Positions 18,609-26,659 of a DNA stretch of 64,000 nucleotides are shown here, piece after piece. Origin of the DNA: Ahrensia sp. R2A130 (lineage in GTDB: Bacteria > Pseudomonadota > Alphaproteobacteria > Rhizobiales > Rhizobiaceae); contig NZ_AEEB01000017.1 in the NCBI RefSeq assembly GCF_000179775.1, positions 558,001 to 622,000 of the forward strand, in the 5' to 3' direction. Position 1 is the stretch's first letter, and the number at the start of each line of letters is the position of its first letter. The notes beneath the pieces are model-generated. The model was given only the letters and a program-made list of their open reading frames with translations, did no database searches and was not told where the DNA came from. The position numbers and the translations under genes are program-made.

Positions 18609-20146
18609 ACGCAACACCTGCTGATGCCGGTGATGTTCGGCCCCATGCGGTCGTCATTGGTGCCGGTTTTGGCGGTCTTGCCGCCGCAATTCGCTTAGGT
18701 GCCCGCGGCTATCGTGTCACAGTAGCGGAGCGGCTGGAACAGGCTGGTGGCCGTGCCAGTGTGTTCAAGCAGGACGGTTATACGTTCGACGCAGGCCCCA
18801 CCATCATAACCGCGCCTTTCGTACTGGAAGAGCTTTGGACCATTTGCGGCAAGCAGATGGCCGACCATGTGCCACTCACCGCGATGGACCCATTCTACAC
18901 CATTCGCTTCGACGACGGCTCCGAGTTTCATTGCAATGGTGACGCTGATTTTATGCGCGCCGAGATCGCTCGTTTCGAGCCGAAGGATGTGCCCGGCTAC
19001 GAGAAATTCTTCAAAGAAAGCAAAGCAAATTACGGTGTCGGTTTCGACCTGATGGACAAGCCGTTTCACCGTTTGATGGATATGGCCGCCTATCTGCCGC
19101 AAATGGCAGGACTGCGGGCCGATCGTTCGGTTTACGGCCACGTCGCCAAGCATATCTCCAACCCGAATCTGCGGATTGCACTGTCGTTCCATCCGCTGTT
19201 CGTGGGCGGCAATCCACTTCGGGTCACATCCATCTACTCGCTCATCGCCTATCTCGAACGCGAGTATGGCGTTCATTACGTTTGGGGTGGAACGGGTGCC
19301 TTGGTTCAAGGCATGGTCGATCTGATCGAGGAGCAGGGCTGCACTGTTCGCACCCACGCACCGGTCGATCAGCTGATGTTAGACGGTGAACGCGCCGTTG
19401 GCGTTGTTCTGGAATCCGGCGAAGAAATTCCAGCCGATGTGGTGGTTTCCAATGCGGATTCTGCATGGATGTACGATCATCTTTTGAAGGATCGTAAGCC
19501 GAAACGCTGGACCCGCAAAAAGCTGAAAAAGCTGAACTATTCCATGAGCCTTTTCGTCTGGTATTTTGGTACGGACAAGAAATTCGAAGACGTGCAACAC
19601 CACACGATTTTGATGGGGCCGCGCTACCACGAACTGCTGACGGACATCTTCGATCGTAAAATTCTGGCCGACGATTTCAGCCTCTACCTGCATCGCCCAA
19701 CGGCCACCGACCCATCGCTTGCGCCGGAAGGTTGCGATGCGTTTTACGTGTTGTCACCCGTTCCGCACCTTGAAGGTGATGTGGACTGGACGACCATGGA
19801 AGAAACTTATCGCAAGCGCATCGAGAAGCGTTTGGAAGAAACGATCATGCCAGGCCTTGGCGACCATATCGCCACATCGAAGACTATGACTCCGTTGGAT
19901 TTCCGTGACCGCCTCAACGCTCCGCTTGGCGCAGCTTTTGGGCCGGAACCGACGTTTACGCAATCCGGTTGGTTCCGCCCGCACAATGTGTCGGAAGAAA
20001 TCGAAAATCTTTTTCTAGTGGGGGCAACCACTCATCCCGGCGCAGGTCTTCCCGGTGTCGTGACATCGGCAAAGGTTCTCGACCGCGTCATTCCTCATGC
20101 CGATGATGTCGTGCGGGCAAGAACCGGTGCGAATGCCAGTGTCTGA
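18575..20146 (+). CDS. crtI: Phytoene desaturase (carotenoid)
   Basis: 523 residues from ATG 18575, the only ATG before the Rossmann motif. The FAD motif is VVIGAGFGGLAAAIRLGARGY (about 27-47), GGRASVFKQDGYTFDAGPTII follows, and the C-terminal CrtI signature is GATTHPGAGLPGVVTSAKVL. It desaturates phytoene in three or four steps to neurosporene or lycopene; the number cannot be told by eye. It is followed by crtB with a small overlap. Two PpsR-type palindromes cover its first twelve codons. Confidence 0.95.
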   Translation: MNTHILSSNLDNATPADAGDVRPHAVVIGAGFGGLAAAIRLGARGYRVTVAERLEQAGGRASVFKQDGYTFDAGPTIITAPFVLEELWTICGKQMADHVPLTAMDPFYTIRFDDGSEFHCNGDADFMRAEIARFEPKDVPGYEKFFKESKANYGVGFDLMDKPFHRLMDMAAYLPQMAGLRADRSVYGHVAKHISNPNLRIALSFHPLFVGGNPLRVTSIYSLIAYLEREYGVHYVWGGTGALVQGMVDLIEEQGCTVRTHAPVDQLMLDGERAVGVVLESGEEIPADVVVSNADSAWMYDHLLKDRKPKRWTRKKLKKLNYSMSLFVWYFGTDKKFEDVQHHTILMGPRYHELLTDIFDRKILADDFSLYLHRPTATDPSLAPEGCDAFYVLSPVPHLEGDVDWTTMEETYRKRIEKRLEETIMPGLGDHIATSKTMTPLDFRDRLNAPLGAAFGPEPTFTQSGWFRPHNVSEEIENLFLVGATTHPGAGLPGVVTSAKVLDRVIPHADDVVRARTGANASV

Positions 20147-21206
20147 AATGTCTGAAGCCATTCACACAGTACCCGACCTTGCGTCCAGCAAGTCGCGAAA
20201 AACGGTCAAGCTTCGCCATGCAGCGGAATGCCTCGACGTTATCCGCCAAGGCTCCCGCTCTTTCCATTTTGCCTCGCTCGTTTTGCCACGCGACATTCGC
20301 ATGGCTGCTGCATCGCTATACGCCTTCTGCCGCGTGTCCGATGATCTAGTGGATGACCCGCGCGCCACGCTGGAAGCTGCGCACCGCCTTCGCGAACGGC
20401 TGGCGCTGGCTTACGAAGGCCGCCCGATCGACCATATAGCCGACCGCGCTTTTGCTGAAGTGGTCGAAGCCTACGATATTCCACAATCTGTGCCGCTTTC
20501 CATGATCGAAGGTTTCGAGTGGGATCTCACCGGGAAGCGTTACGAAACCATCGGTGACGTCATTGATTATGGTGCCCGTGTCGCCGGTACTGTTGGCGTT
20601 ATGATGAGCCTCGTCATGCACCGCCGTTCGCCGCGGACACTTGCGCGCGCATGCGATCTCGGCGTCGCCATGCAACTTATCAACATTGCCCGTGATGTTG
20701 GCGAGGACGCCAGAAATGGCCGCGTTTATCTGCCCGCGGATTGGCTGGCAGAAGCCGGTTTGAACGTTGAAGAGTTGATGAAAAATCCACAGCATAGCGA
20801 CGCTCTCGCATCTGTGGTGGAGCGGTTGCTGGATGAGGCTGATGCAATCTTCGAGCGCGCCCGCACGGGTTTTGCCGATCTCCCTGCCTCCTGTCGTCCC
20901 GGCATTCGCGCTGCGGGTTTCGTTTATGCCGGTATCGGCACCCAGGTGCGTGCCAACGGTTTTAATTCGGTCGACCACCGCGCCTTCACCACAAGGCGGC
21001 AGAAGCTACGGCTGCTGTTGCGCGCGCTTTCCGTTGCGGAAATTAATGGTGCTTGTGACGAAACACCGGCCTTGGCGGAAACATCTTATCTCGTTGATGC
21101 CGCAGCCGATCACAGCGCTGATCCGCGCAGCCGTGGTGAATGGCTGGTCGATCTTTCAGCCAAGCTTCACCAACACGACCGTCGCCCCACGCGCGTTCAG
21201 AGCTGA
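20133..21206 (+). CDS. crtB: Phytoene synthase
   Basis: 357 residues from ATG 20133, which overlaps the crtI stop by 14 bases; an ATG at 20148 just behind the stop is equally possible. Both aspartate-rich motifs of trans-isoprenyl head-to-head synthases are present: YAFCRVSDDLVDD and INIARDVGEDARNGRVYLP. It condenses two GGPP molecules to phytoene. The tight junction suggests translational coupling with crtI, the usual pair in purple bacteria. No promoter of its own is seen. Confidence 0.96.
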   Translation: MPVSEMSEAIHTVPDLASSKSRKTVKLRHAAECLDVIRQGSRSFHFASLVLPRDIRMAAASLYAFCRVSDDLVDDPRATLEAAHRLRERLALAYEGRPIDHIADRAFAEVVEAYDIPQSVPLSMIEGFEWDLTGKRYETIGDVIDYGARVAGTVGVMMSLVMHRRSPRTLARACDLGVAMQLINIARDVGEDARNGRVYLPADWLAEAGLNVEELMKNPQHSDALASVVERLLDEADAIFERARTGFADLPASCRPGIRAAGFVYAGIGTQVRANGFNSVDHRAFTTRRQKLRLLLRALSVAEINGACDETPALAETSYLVDAAADHSADPRSRGEWLVDLSAKLHQHDRRPTRVQS

Positions 21207-21321
21207 AGTCCAGCCAGCTGTTGCCAAAGGCCGCAGCGGAACTTTCGTGCTTTTCATGCGCTTTGACACTAGGTGTTGGTAATTCGCCGACCTAAGTTCC
21301 CTCTTTCGAAAGACGAAATCC

Positions 21322-21792
21322 ATGAGTTGGTCGCTGCTTGCCTTTGTTGGCGTGAATTTTTTCGCCGCCATGTCAGGTGGAATTTTTAGGCCCGACGAGT
21401 GGTTTCGGGCCTTGAACAAACCTAGCTGGCAACCACCGGATTGGGCCTTCCCGGTCGTTTGGACGGTACTTTACCTTTTGAACGCAGTTGCCGGTTGGAT
21501 GGTGTTCGAACAACTGGGCTTCTCGCCGATCGGCATCATGGTTCTCGCGATTTATGGAATTTCGCTTGCCTTGAACGCTGGGTGGTCAGCTGTATTTTTC
21601 GGAATGAAGCGTATTGATCTCGCAACCTGGGAGGCTGCTGCATTGTGGTTGTCACTCGCCGTTCAGATCGCTGTGTTCTGGACCTTTGTTCCGCTCGCAG
21701 CGCTGCTGTGCTTGCCCTATCTTCTCTGGGTGTCCATCGCGTTCTACCTCAGCCTCACCATCTGGAGGCTCAATCCACAGGCGGTGAGCTAA
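21322..21792 (+). CDS. tspO: TspO/MBR family protein (tryptophan-rich sensory protein)
   Basis: 156 residues with five predicted membrane helices, rich in Trp. Family motifs KPSWQPPDWAFPVVWTVLYLLNAVAGW and ALNAGWSAVFFGMK are clear. In Rhodobacter, TspO is an outer-membrane tetrapyrrole-binding protein that helps repress photosynthesis genes under oxygen, and it sits near crtC/bchO as here. The 115-base gap after crtB contains a TTGACA-like hexamer and an ACAC-TAG-GTGT inverted repeat (21266-21276), but no PpsR-type site that I can find. Confidence 0.93.
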   Translation: MSWSLLAFVGVNFFAAMSGGIFRPDEWFRALNKPSWQPPDWAFPVVWTVLYLLNAVAGWMVFEQLGFSPIGIMVLAIYGISLALNAGWSAVFFGMKRIDLATWEAAALWLSLAVQIAVFWTFVPLAALLCLPYLLWVSIAFYLSLTIWRLNPQAVS

Positions 21793-21795
21793 GCA

Positions 21796-21993
21796 ATGGA
21801 TATGAGCGATTGGGTTTTCGTGCTGGAATTTGGCGGCGGCTTCGCTGTTATATTGCTGCTGGGCTGGTGGCAGCTTCGAGTGCTGAAAAAAGATGAAGAG
21901 CGCGAAAAGGCTGAAGAAGCCGCGCGTGATGCTTCACCAGCCGGCGCGGCGGGGCATTCGGAAGGGCAACATCGCGCGAACGATGGGGCTTGA
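21796..21993 (+). CDS. Small membrane protein of the photosynthesis cluster (65 aa)
   Basis: One N-terminal membrane helix (about residues 7-27, FVLEFGGGFAVILLLGWWQL) is followed by a charged, Glu/Lys/Ala-rich cytoplasmic tail. It begins three bases after the tspO stop, so it is probably cotranscribed. Its last 60 bases overlap the 3' end of the convergent crtC. I do not know a named family. The compact operon position and the clear helix support a real gene. Confidence 0.65.
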   Translation: MDMSDWVFVLEFGGGFAVILLLGWWQLRVLKKDEEREKAEEAARDASPAGAAGHSEGQHRANDGA

Positions 21994-22848
21994 GAATTTA
22001 CGGAGATCTAAGCTCTCGTGAACAGCTTCGACACGCTCACCCATCCAATCCGTCGCAATCTTGGAGCGCGAGTAGAACGGCGTGTCTTCCAACGTCGATA
22101 TGATGCGCGGTTCATTTTTAGACAATGTCTCTCGCGGCATCCGCCAGACCATGCAGCGTGGTAGATTCTGCGGTCGCGGTATCGCGCGTTGCTGCACCTT
22201 TCCGCCTTCATCAAACTCTAGCGCATATTGCCGGTGCTGACCATCCAGCGTGTGGGCATCGTACAAAATGCCAGCCCCGTCTTTCAGCGAAGCCCGCGAC
22301 CAGTTCCAATAGGAAAAGCCTTCCTCCAGCATTTCGCTGCCCCAGTTGGAATCGATATAGCCTTCGCCACGCCACTTGGTATTCGGCGCATCCATCTCGC
22401 ATTCAACGTCGCAAATTGGCGCAATGGGTCGCCAGAAGTGCTTTCCTGCAAAATCCAGCGGCCAGTCCTGTTTGGTGATGCCGCGTGGCGTCAAACGCAG
22501 TTTTCCGCGAACGGGAAAGGGCAGGGGGGCTGCGCGTTCATCTATGGTGATGGTTAGCGTTGTGCCGTCCCATTCCAATGCAGATGGTCCGATGTCGAGG
22601 CGGGTGCGGGTTTGCGAAAGCGCTTCTTCGCCACGTTCGGTCATGGTCCACCGCTTCACGCCGCGTCCGTAAACCCCGACATTCAGTGCGATGTGATCTT
22701 TTGGACGCTTGTTGCCTGCCCACGCATAGTAAGGCGAGAAGACCGAGCCGATTAACGCGATGATCGAAAAGCCGTAGGCGCCGTCTTCGCTTATGGCGTC
22801 GGCGTACCACCAGCCGTAGCCGCCGGATGGAACCGTGAGGTCGAATCG
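21934..22848 (-). CDS. crtC: Hydroxyneurosporene synthase (carotenoid 1,2-hydratase); start codon unresolved
   Basis: Recognisable CrtC sequence begins at about 22848 (RFDLTVPSGGYGWWY) and continues with IALIGSVFSPYYAWAG, DHIALNVGVYG, EMDAPNTKWRGEGYIDSNWG and FSYWNWSRASLKDGAGILYD, to about 304 residues. It adds water across the psi end of neurosporene or lycopene derivatives. No ATG, GTG or TTG lies in frame near that point: the next in-frame ATG upstream is near 23106, deep inside crtD. Candidate non-canonical starts include the ATA at 22794, which overlaps the crtD TAA. The end is firm and the start is not. Confidence 0.82.
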   Translation of the reverse strand, partial: RFDLTVPSGGYGWWYADAISEDGAYGFSIIALIGSVFSPYYAWAGNKRPKDHIALNVGVYGRGVKRWTMTERGEEALSQTRTRLDIGPSALEWDGTTLTITIDERAAPLPFPVRGKLRLTPRGITKQDWPLDFAGKHFWRPIAPICDVECEMDAPNTKWRGEGYIDSNWGSEMLEEGFSYWNWSRASLKDGAGILYDAHTLDGQHRQYALEFDEGGKVQQRAIPRPQNLPRCMVWRMPRETLSKNEPRIISTLEDTPFYSRSKIATDWMGERVEAVHESLDLRKFSSPIVRAMLPFRMPRRAGW

Positions 22849-24359
22849 CGGTCCTGCATCATCGCCTGCGCCGCCAGCCGGCCCGAAAGAGCTGCCATCG
22901 GCACCCCCGCTCCCGGATGCACGCTGCCCCCCGCTAGATACAGGCCCGGAATTTTCGTCGTGGCGCCCGGCCGCGCAAAGCTGGCCGTCCAGCCATGGGA
23001 GGCGCGACCGTAGATCGAGCCGCCCGAGCCCGGAAACAGGTTTTCGAAATCCGCCGGTTGCGTGGCCACCATTCGGGCTGCGTCCCGCTCCACTGTCAGG
23101 CCACATCGCTCCAACAGACCAAAACTCGCTTCCTCGCATCGTGCCATATCTCCATCGTCGAGTTTTGTGGTGTCGCCAAAAGCGGGGGCATTCATCAGAA
23201 CCAGCATCGTATCGTCTGCGCCGTCTATCAGTTTGCAATTATCATCGCGGTTCTGCGCGCATACATAGACCGTTGGCCGTTCCGGAACTTCCCGTTCGTC
23301 GAAAATCGACGCGAACTCTGCGCTGTAATCGTCGGAAAAGAACACGTTGTGGCGGTGTAGATCGAAACCGCTTGTTTTCGCCTTTACCGACCAAGTGATC
23401 GCAGAAAGAGCGCGATTTTTGGGCTGAACCGGTTTTACAGGTGAGCTCTTCCCGCCAACCCGCTCGCGTGTGAGCCAGGACATATCGCCAGCGTAAAGCA
23501 CCTGTGAGCCATACAGATGATTGCCGTCGCTCAGTTCCACGCCGCTGGCTTTGCCGTTCTCGACCAGAATTCGTTCAACCTTGGTGTCTTCCATAACGAC
23601 GGCGCCGCGAGCGCGCGAAGCTTCTTTCATGGCGCGCGCCAGTGCATGCATGCCGCCGCCAATCGTCCACACGCCCTGTTGCTCCACATGGGCAATTAGC
23701 ATCAGCGTGGCGGGAGATAGGTAAGGGGATGATCCCACATAGGTAGAGTAACGCCCGAACAATTGCTGCAGGCGCGGATCGGGAAAGTAGCCGCCAAGCG
23801 TGTTCCAAAGTGTCGAAAACGGCTTCAGCGCGAGCAGATCGCCAATACGGTGAAACCCAACCCGCCGCGCTAATTCTATAGGGCCGGGCATCTGCGCTGA
23901 CATGAAAGTATCGCGCAGTGTGTCGTGTATGCGACCAGCGTCGCGGCAGAATCGATCATACCCATTGGCGTTTGCAACGCCGAACAAGGAACCTATCTCA
24001 TCACGTGATTCTGCCACATTTGCGAACAGGTCGAAGGGACGATCGAGCGAATTGGCCCCGTCCCAGCCGTGTCGGGCCAGTCTTTTTGCCCTGTGCAAAT
24101 CAAGCGCTTTATCGACTTCCATACCGCTTGCAGCGAACAATTCATCGAACACCCACTTCATCGTGAAGACAGTCGGTCCACTATCAATGTGAGAGCCATC
24201 CACCTCAATCTGTCGCATCTTACCGCCGGGAGCGTGTTGTTTTTCCAACAGAACAACCTCGCGGCCAGCCGCAGACAGCGTCATGGCAGCCGCAAGCCCA
24301 GCCATGCCTGCACCGATAATAAGCGTTCTGTCGCCCTGTAGTTGGTGTTGTGCGTTCAC
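22791..24359 (-). CDS. crtD: Methoxyneurosporene dehydrogenase (1-hydroxycarotenoid 3,4-desaturase)
   Basis: 522 residues from GTG 24359; a TTG at 24422 in frame is an alternative. The FAD motif LIIGAGMAGLAAAMTLSAAG is at about residues 13-32, GGKMRQIEVDGSHIDSGPTVFTMKWVFDE follows, and the C-terminal signature is GLYLAGGSVHPGAGVPMAALSGRLAAQ. Sister of CrtI that inserts the 3,4 double bond in hydroxylated or methoxylated carotenoids. The 3' end overlaps the crtC reading frame. A plausible promoter lies in the PpsR pair upstream: GTGACA (24474-24469), 16-base spacer, TATATT (24452-24447). Confidence 0.95.
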   Translation of the reverse strand: MNAQHQLQGDRTLIIGAGMAGLAAAMTLSAAGREVVLLEKQHAPGGKMRQIEVDGSHIDSGPTVFTMKWVFDELFAASGMEVDKALDLHRAKRLARHGWDGANSLDRPFDLFANVAESRDEIGSLFGVANANGYDRFCRDAGRIHDTLRDTFMSAQMPGPIELARRVGFHRIGDLLALKPFSTLWNTLGGYFPDPRLQQLFGRYSTYVGSSPYLSPATLMLIAHVEQQGVWTIGGGMHALARAMKEASRARGAVVMEDTKVERILVENGKASGVELSDGNHLYGSQVLYAGDMSWLTRERVGGKSSPVKPVQPKNRALSAITWSVKAKTSGFDLHRHNVFFSDDYSAEFASIFDEREVPERPTVYVCAQNRDDNCKLIDGADDTMLVLMNAPAFGDTTKLDDGDMARCEEASFGLLERCGLTVERDAARMVATQPADFENLFPGSGGSIYGRASHGWTASFARPGATTKIPGLYLAGGSVHPGAGVPMAALSGRLAAQAMMQDRDSTSRFHPAATAGGTPTP

Positions 24360-24442
24360 TGTTTGAGGGCGCTCCAAAAAAGCGGTCCGCGGGGACCAAT
24401 GGAAAAAAGTTTGAGATGACAAGTTGCTTTGTCAGTTTCATG

Positions 24443-24486
24443 TGTCAATATAACTGTACAGTTTGAGATGTCACGTAAGTTGGACA
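24443..24486. promoter_or_regulatory. Tandem PpsR-type operator between crtD and crtE
   Basis: Two palindromes start 26 bp apart: TGTC-N10-TACA (24443-24460) and a perfect TGTC-N10-GACA (24469-24486). They lie between the divergent crtD and crtE, 18 bp upstream of the crtE ATG. Read on the minus strand, a GTGACA/TATATT promoter for crtD is embedded in the pair. A PpsR tetramer could silence both directions. Palindromes are seen directly; binding is inferred from the known CrtJ/PpsR consensus. Confidence 0.87.
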
Positions 24487-24504
24487 CTCTGTTTAGGAAC
24501 CACG

Positions 24505-25374
24505 ATGGATAATGCAGCACGGATAGAGGAATGCCTTGAACGCTCGCTTTCGCGCGCCGCCAATGCCGACTGTCCTCCCAAGCTGCGTGCTGCTGTTCAT
24601 TCTGCAGTTTTTCCAGGTGGTGCCCGTGTGCGTCCGCAGCTGACTTTGGCTGTCGCTGAAGCATGTGGTGACCATGAGATCGAGTTGGTCGATGGCGCAG
24701 CTGCTGCTATCGAACTGCTGCACTGCGCCTCGCTGGTGCATGACGACCTGCCTTGCTTTGATGATGCTGACCTGCGCCGCGGCAAGCCAACCATTCATTC
24801 TCTCTATGGTGAAGAGATCGCGGTTTTGACCGGCGATGCTCTCATCATTGAGGCTTTCAATACTCTGTGCGCTTCCAGCGCGCAGCATCCATCCCGCCTT
24901 CCTGCCCTTGTTGCCGCTGTATGCGCTGCAACGGGAATGACCACCGGCATCACCGCTGGTCAGGCGTGGGAAAGCGAAGACGTCGTTGACGTCGAACGGT
25001 ATCACTGTGCCAAGACAGGCTCCCTCTTTGTCGGTGCAGTGTGTGCGGGCGCCTTGGCTGTCGGATCTGATCCGCTGCCTTGGCGTTCGCTTGGTTCCCG
25101 GATCGGGGCGGCTTACCAGCTTGCCGACGATCTGCTGGACGCGTTGGGAAGCGAAGAAGAAAGCGGTAAGCCCGTTGGGCAAGACCGCACTCACGGACGC
25201 CCCAGCGCCGTCGCAGAGCTGGGCTTTGGCGGTACCGTCAAACGCCTGAACGAAACCGTGGAAGCAGCAATTGCCGCCATTCCACCTTGCGAGGGGGCTT
25301 CGCTTCTGGAGTCCCTCATCGCTGCCCAGTCCAAGCGATTGGTGCCAGCAAGCCTTGCCAGCCAGTCTGCCTGA
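24505..25374 (+). CDS. crtE: Geranylgeranyl diphosphate synthase
   Basis: 289 residues from ATG 24505 with AGGAAC upstream. The first aspartate-rich motif is HDDLPCFDDAD (79-89) followed by RRGKPTIH, the second is ADDLLDALG (about 209-217), and GGARVRPQL near residue 38 is the substrate loop. It elongates IPP/DMAPP to GGPP for both carotenoids and the bacteriochlorophyll tail. It is the first gene of the long crtEF-bchCXYZ-puf transcript and is controlled by the operator shared with crtD. Confidence 0.96.
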   Translation: MDNAARIEECLERSLSRAANADCPPKLRAAVHSAVFPGGARVRPQLTLAVAEACGDHEIELVDGAAAAIELLHCASLVHDDLPCFDDADLRRGKPTIHSLYGEEIAVLTGDALIIEAFNTLCASSAQHPSRLPALVAAVCAATGMTTGITAGQAWESEDVVDVERYHCAKTGSLFVGAVCAGALAVGSDPLPWRSLGSRIGAAYQLADDLLDALGSEEESGKPVGQDRTHGRPSAVAELGFGGTVKRLNETVEAAIAAIPPCEGASLLESLIAAQSKRLVPASLASQSA

Positions 25375-25450
25375 TAACGCTGCGGGCAACCGCTTGCGTC
25401 AATCCTCGGCTGTTAGTCGTCCATCGCGTGTTCGGTCTTTTGATGGTGTG

Positions 25451-26563
25451 ATGAAAACTTGGCTCGATTTTCGTGACCGTCTGCTCACTTCTCCTAAATT
25501 TCAGGAATGGGCGCTGGCCTTTCCACTTACGCGACCCATCGTTCGCAAGCGGCAAAACGAGCTGTTCGATATCGTATCCGGCTTCGTCTATTCGCAAATT
25601 CTCGATGCGGTCGTCCAACTCAACGTTCTCAAGCATGTGTCCGGTCAAGGGCGCAGCATCGACGATCTTGCGCGGCTCTGCTCGCTTGGCGAAGATGAGA
25701 TGCGTCGTTTGGCGGAAGGCGCGGCAAGTCTCAGGCTCCTTCAACGACATGGTGATCGTTATCGCCTTGGCGATCTGGGGGCTGCGCTTTCGGGCAATGC
25801 CGGTGCATTGGCGATGATCCGCCACCATGGTGCGCTTTACCGCGACATCACTGATTTGCCCGCACTCCTTCGCGGTGGCCGACAGGAAACCAACCTGTCG
25901 CGCTACTGGGACTACGCCCGCTCCGATGATCCGGCGCTTGCTGATGCTGACGACGTTGCGCCCTACAGCGAATTAATGGCGCAGAGCCAGCGCATGGTCG
26001 CTGCCGAAGTCGTCGCAAGTTTCAACTTCTCGCCCTACCGCAAGCTGCTCGACTTCGGTGGCGGGCAGGGGGCTTTCGTCTCGGCAGTTGCAGATGCTGC
26101 CCCTGACCTCCAACTCGCCGTCTTTGATCTGCCCGCGGTGGCCGAACGCGCCACCCGCGCGTTTGAAGCGCAGGGCATTTCCGGCAGAGCAACTGCAATC
26201 GGCGGTTCGTTTTTCGGCACGCCACCCAAGCGCGCCGCTGATCTCGTGTCGTTGGTGCGAATCCTTCACGACCATGACGACGAATCTGTCACCCGAATCC
26301 TCGCCGCAGCCTTCGAAGCTGTGGAGCCAGGCGGTAAACTGATCGTCTGCGAACCAATGTCCACCGATGGCGGGGCGCGCCGTATCGCGGATGCCTATTT
26401 CAACATCTATCTCTACGCGATGGGCTCTGGACGCCCCCGTTCGCCGGAAATGCTGACAGAAATGCTCAAAACGGCAGGCTTTTCTGCGGTCCAGCGGGTT
26501 AAAACCCGTAGCCCTTTCGTCACGAGCATGTTGTGCGCCCATAAAAGCGCGGAAGATGTGTAA
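25451..26563 (+). CDS. crtF: Hydroxyneurosporene O-methyltransferase
   Basis: 370 residues from ATG 25451 (MKTWLDFRDRLL); the longer open frame overlaps crtE and is ignored. The N-terminal half is the dimerisation domain of COMT-like methyltransferases (ALFDIVSGFVYSQ-like stretch). The SAM motif is LLDFGGGQGAFVSAVADA (about 199-216), followed by VFDLPAV and LVRILHDHDD with the catalytic His pair. It methylates the 1-hydroxy group of acyclic carotenoids. Its stop codon (26561-26563) lies inside the first PpsR-type site of bchC. Confidence 0.95.
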   Translation: MKTWLDFRDRLLTSPKFQEWALAFPLTRPIVRKRQNELFDIVSGFVYSQILDAVVQLNVLKHVSGQGRSIDDLARLCSLGEDEMRRLAEGAASLRLLQRHGDRYRLGDLGAALSGNAGALAMIRHHGALYRDITDLPALLRGGRQETNLSRYWDYARSDDPALADADDVAPYSELMAQSQRMVAAEVVASFNFSPYRKLLDFGGGQGAFVSAVADAAPDLQLAVFDLPAVAERATRAFEAQGISGRATAIGGSFFGTPPKRAADLVSLVRILHDHDDESVTRILAAAFEAVEPGGKLIVCEPMSTDGGARRIADAYFNIYLYAMGSGRPRSPEMLTEMLKTAGFSAVQRVKTRSPFVTSMLCAHKSAEDV

Positions 26564-26602
26564 CATCTGCTTGACAACTTTAACTGTCCAAATCACATTA
26601 CA
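26559..26602 (+). promoter_or_regulatory. bchC promoter with tandem PpsR-type sites
   Basis: Site 1 (26559-26576) is TGTA-N10-GACA and site 2 (26585-26602) is TGTC-N10-TACA, starting 26 bp apart. The last six bases of site 1 are a perfect TTGACA -35 hexamer (26571-26576). With a 17-base spacer the -10 (CACATT, 26594-26599, weak) falls inside site 2. Bound repressor would cover the whole core promoter. The same architecture recurs at bchG. A separate promoter here would boost bchCXYZ-puf over crtEF. Confidence 0.85.
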
Positions 26603-26659
26603 CGTGGGAGCCTGTCCGAATGGAGACGTTAGCTGGCGGTTCCTCTTGGGAGGTTAGAA

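Noticed and set aside
21266..21276. ACAC-TAG-GTGT inverted repeat upstream of tspO as an operator
   Set aside because: Short, single copy, and it does not match the PpsR consensus; could be chance.
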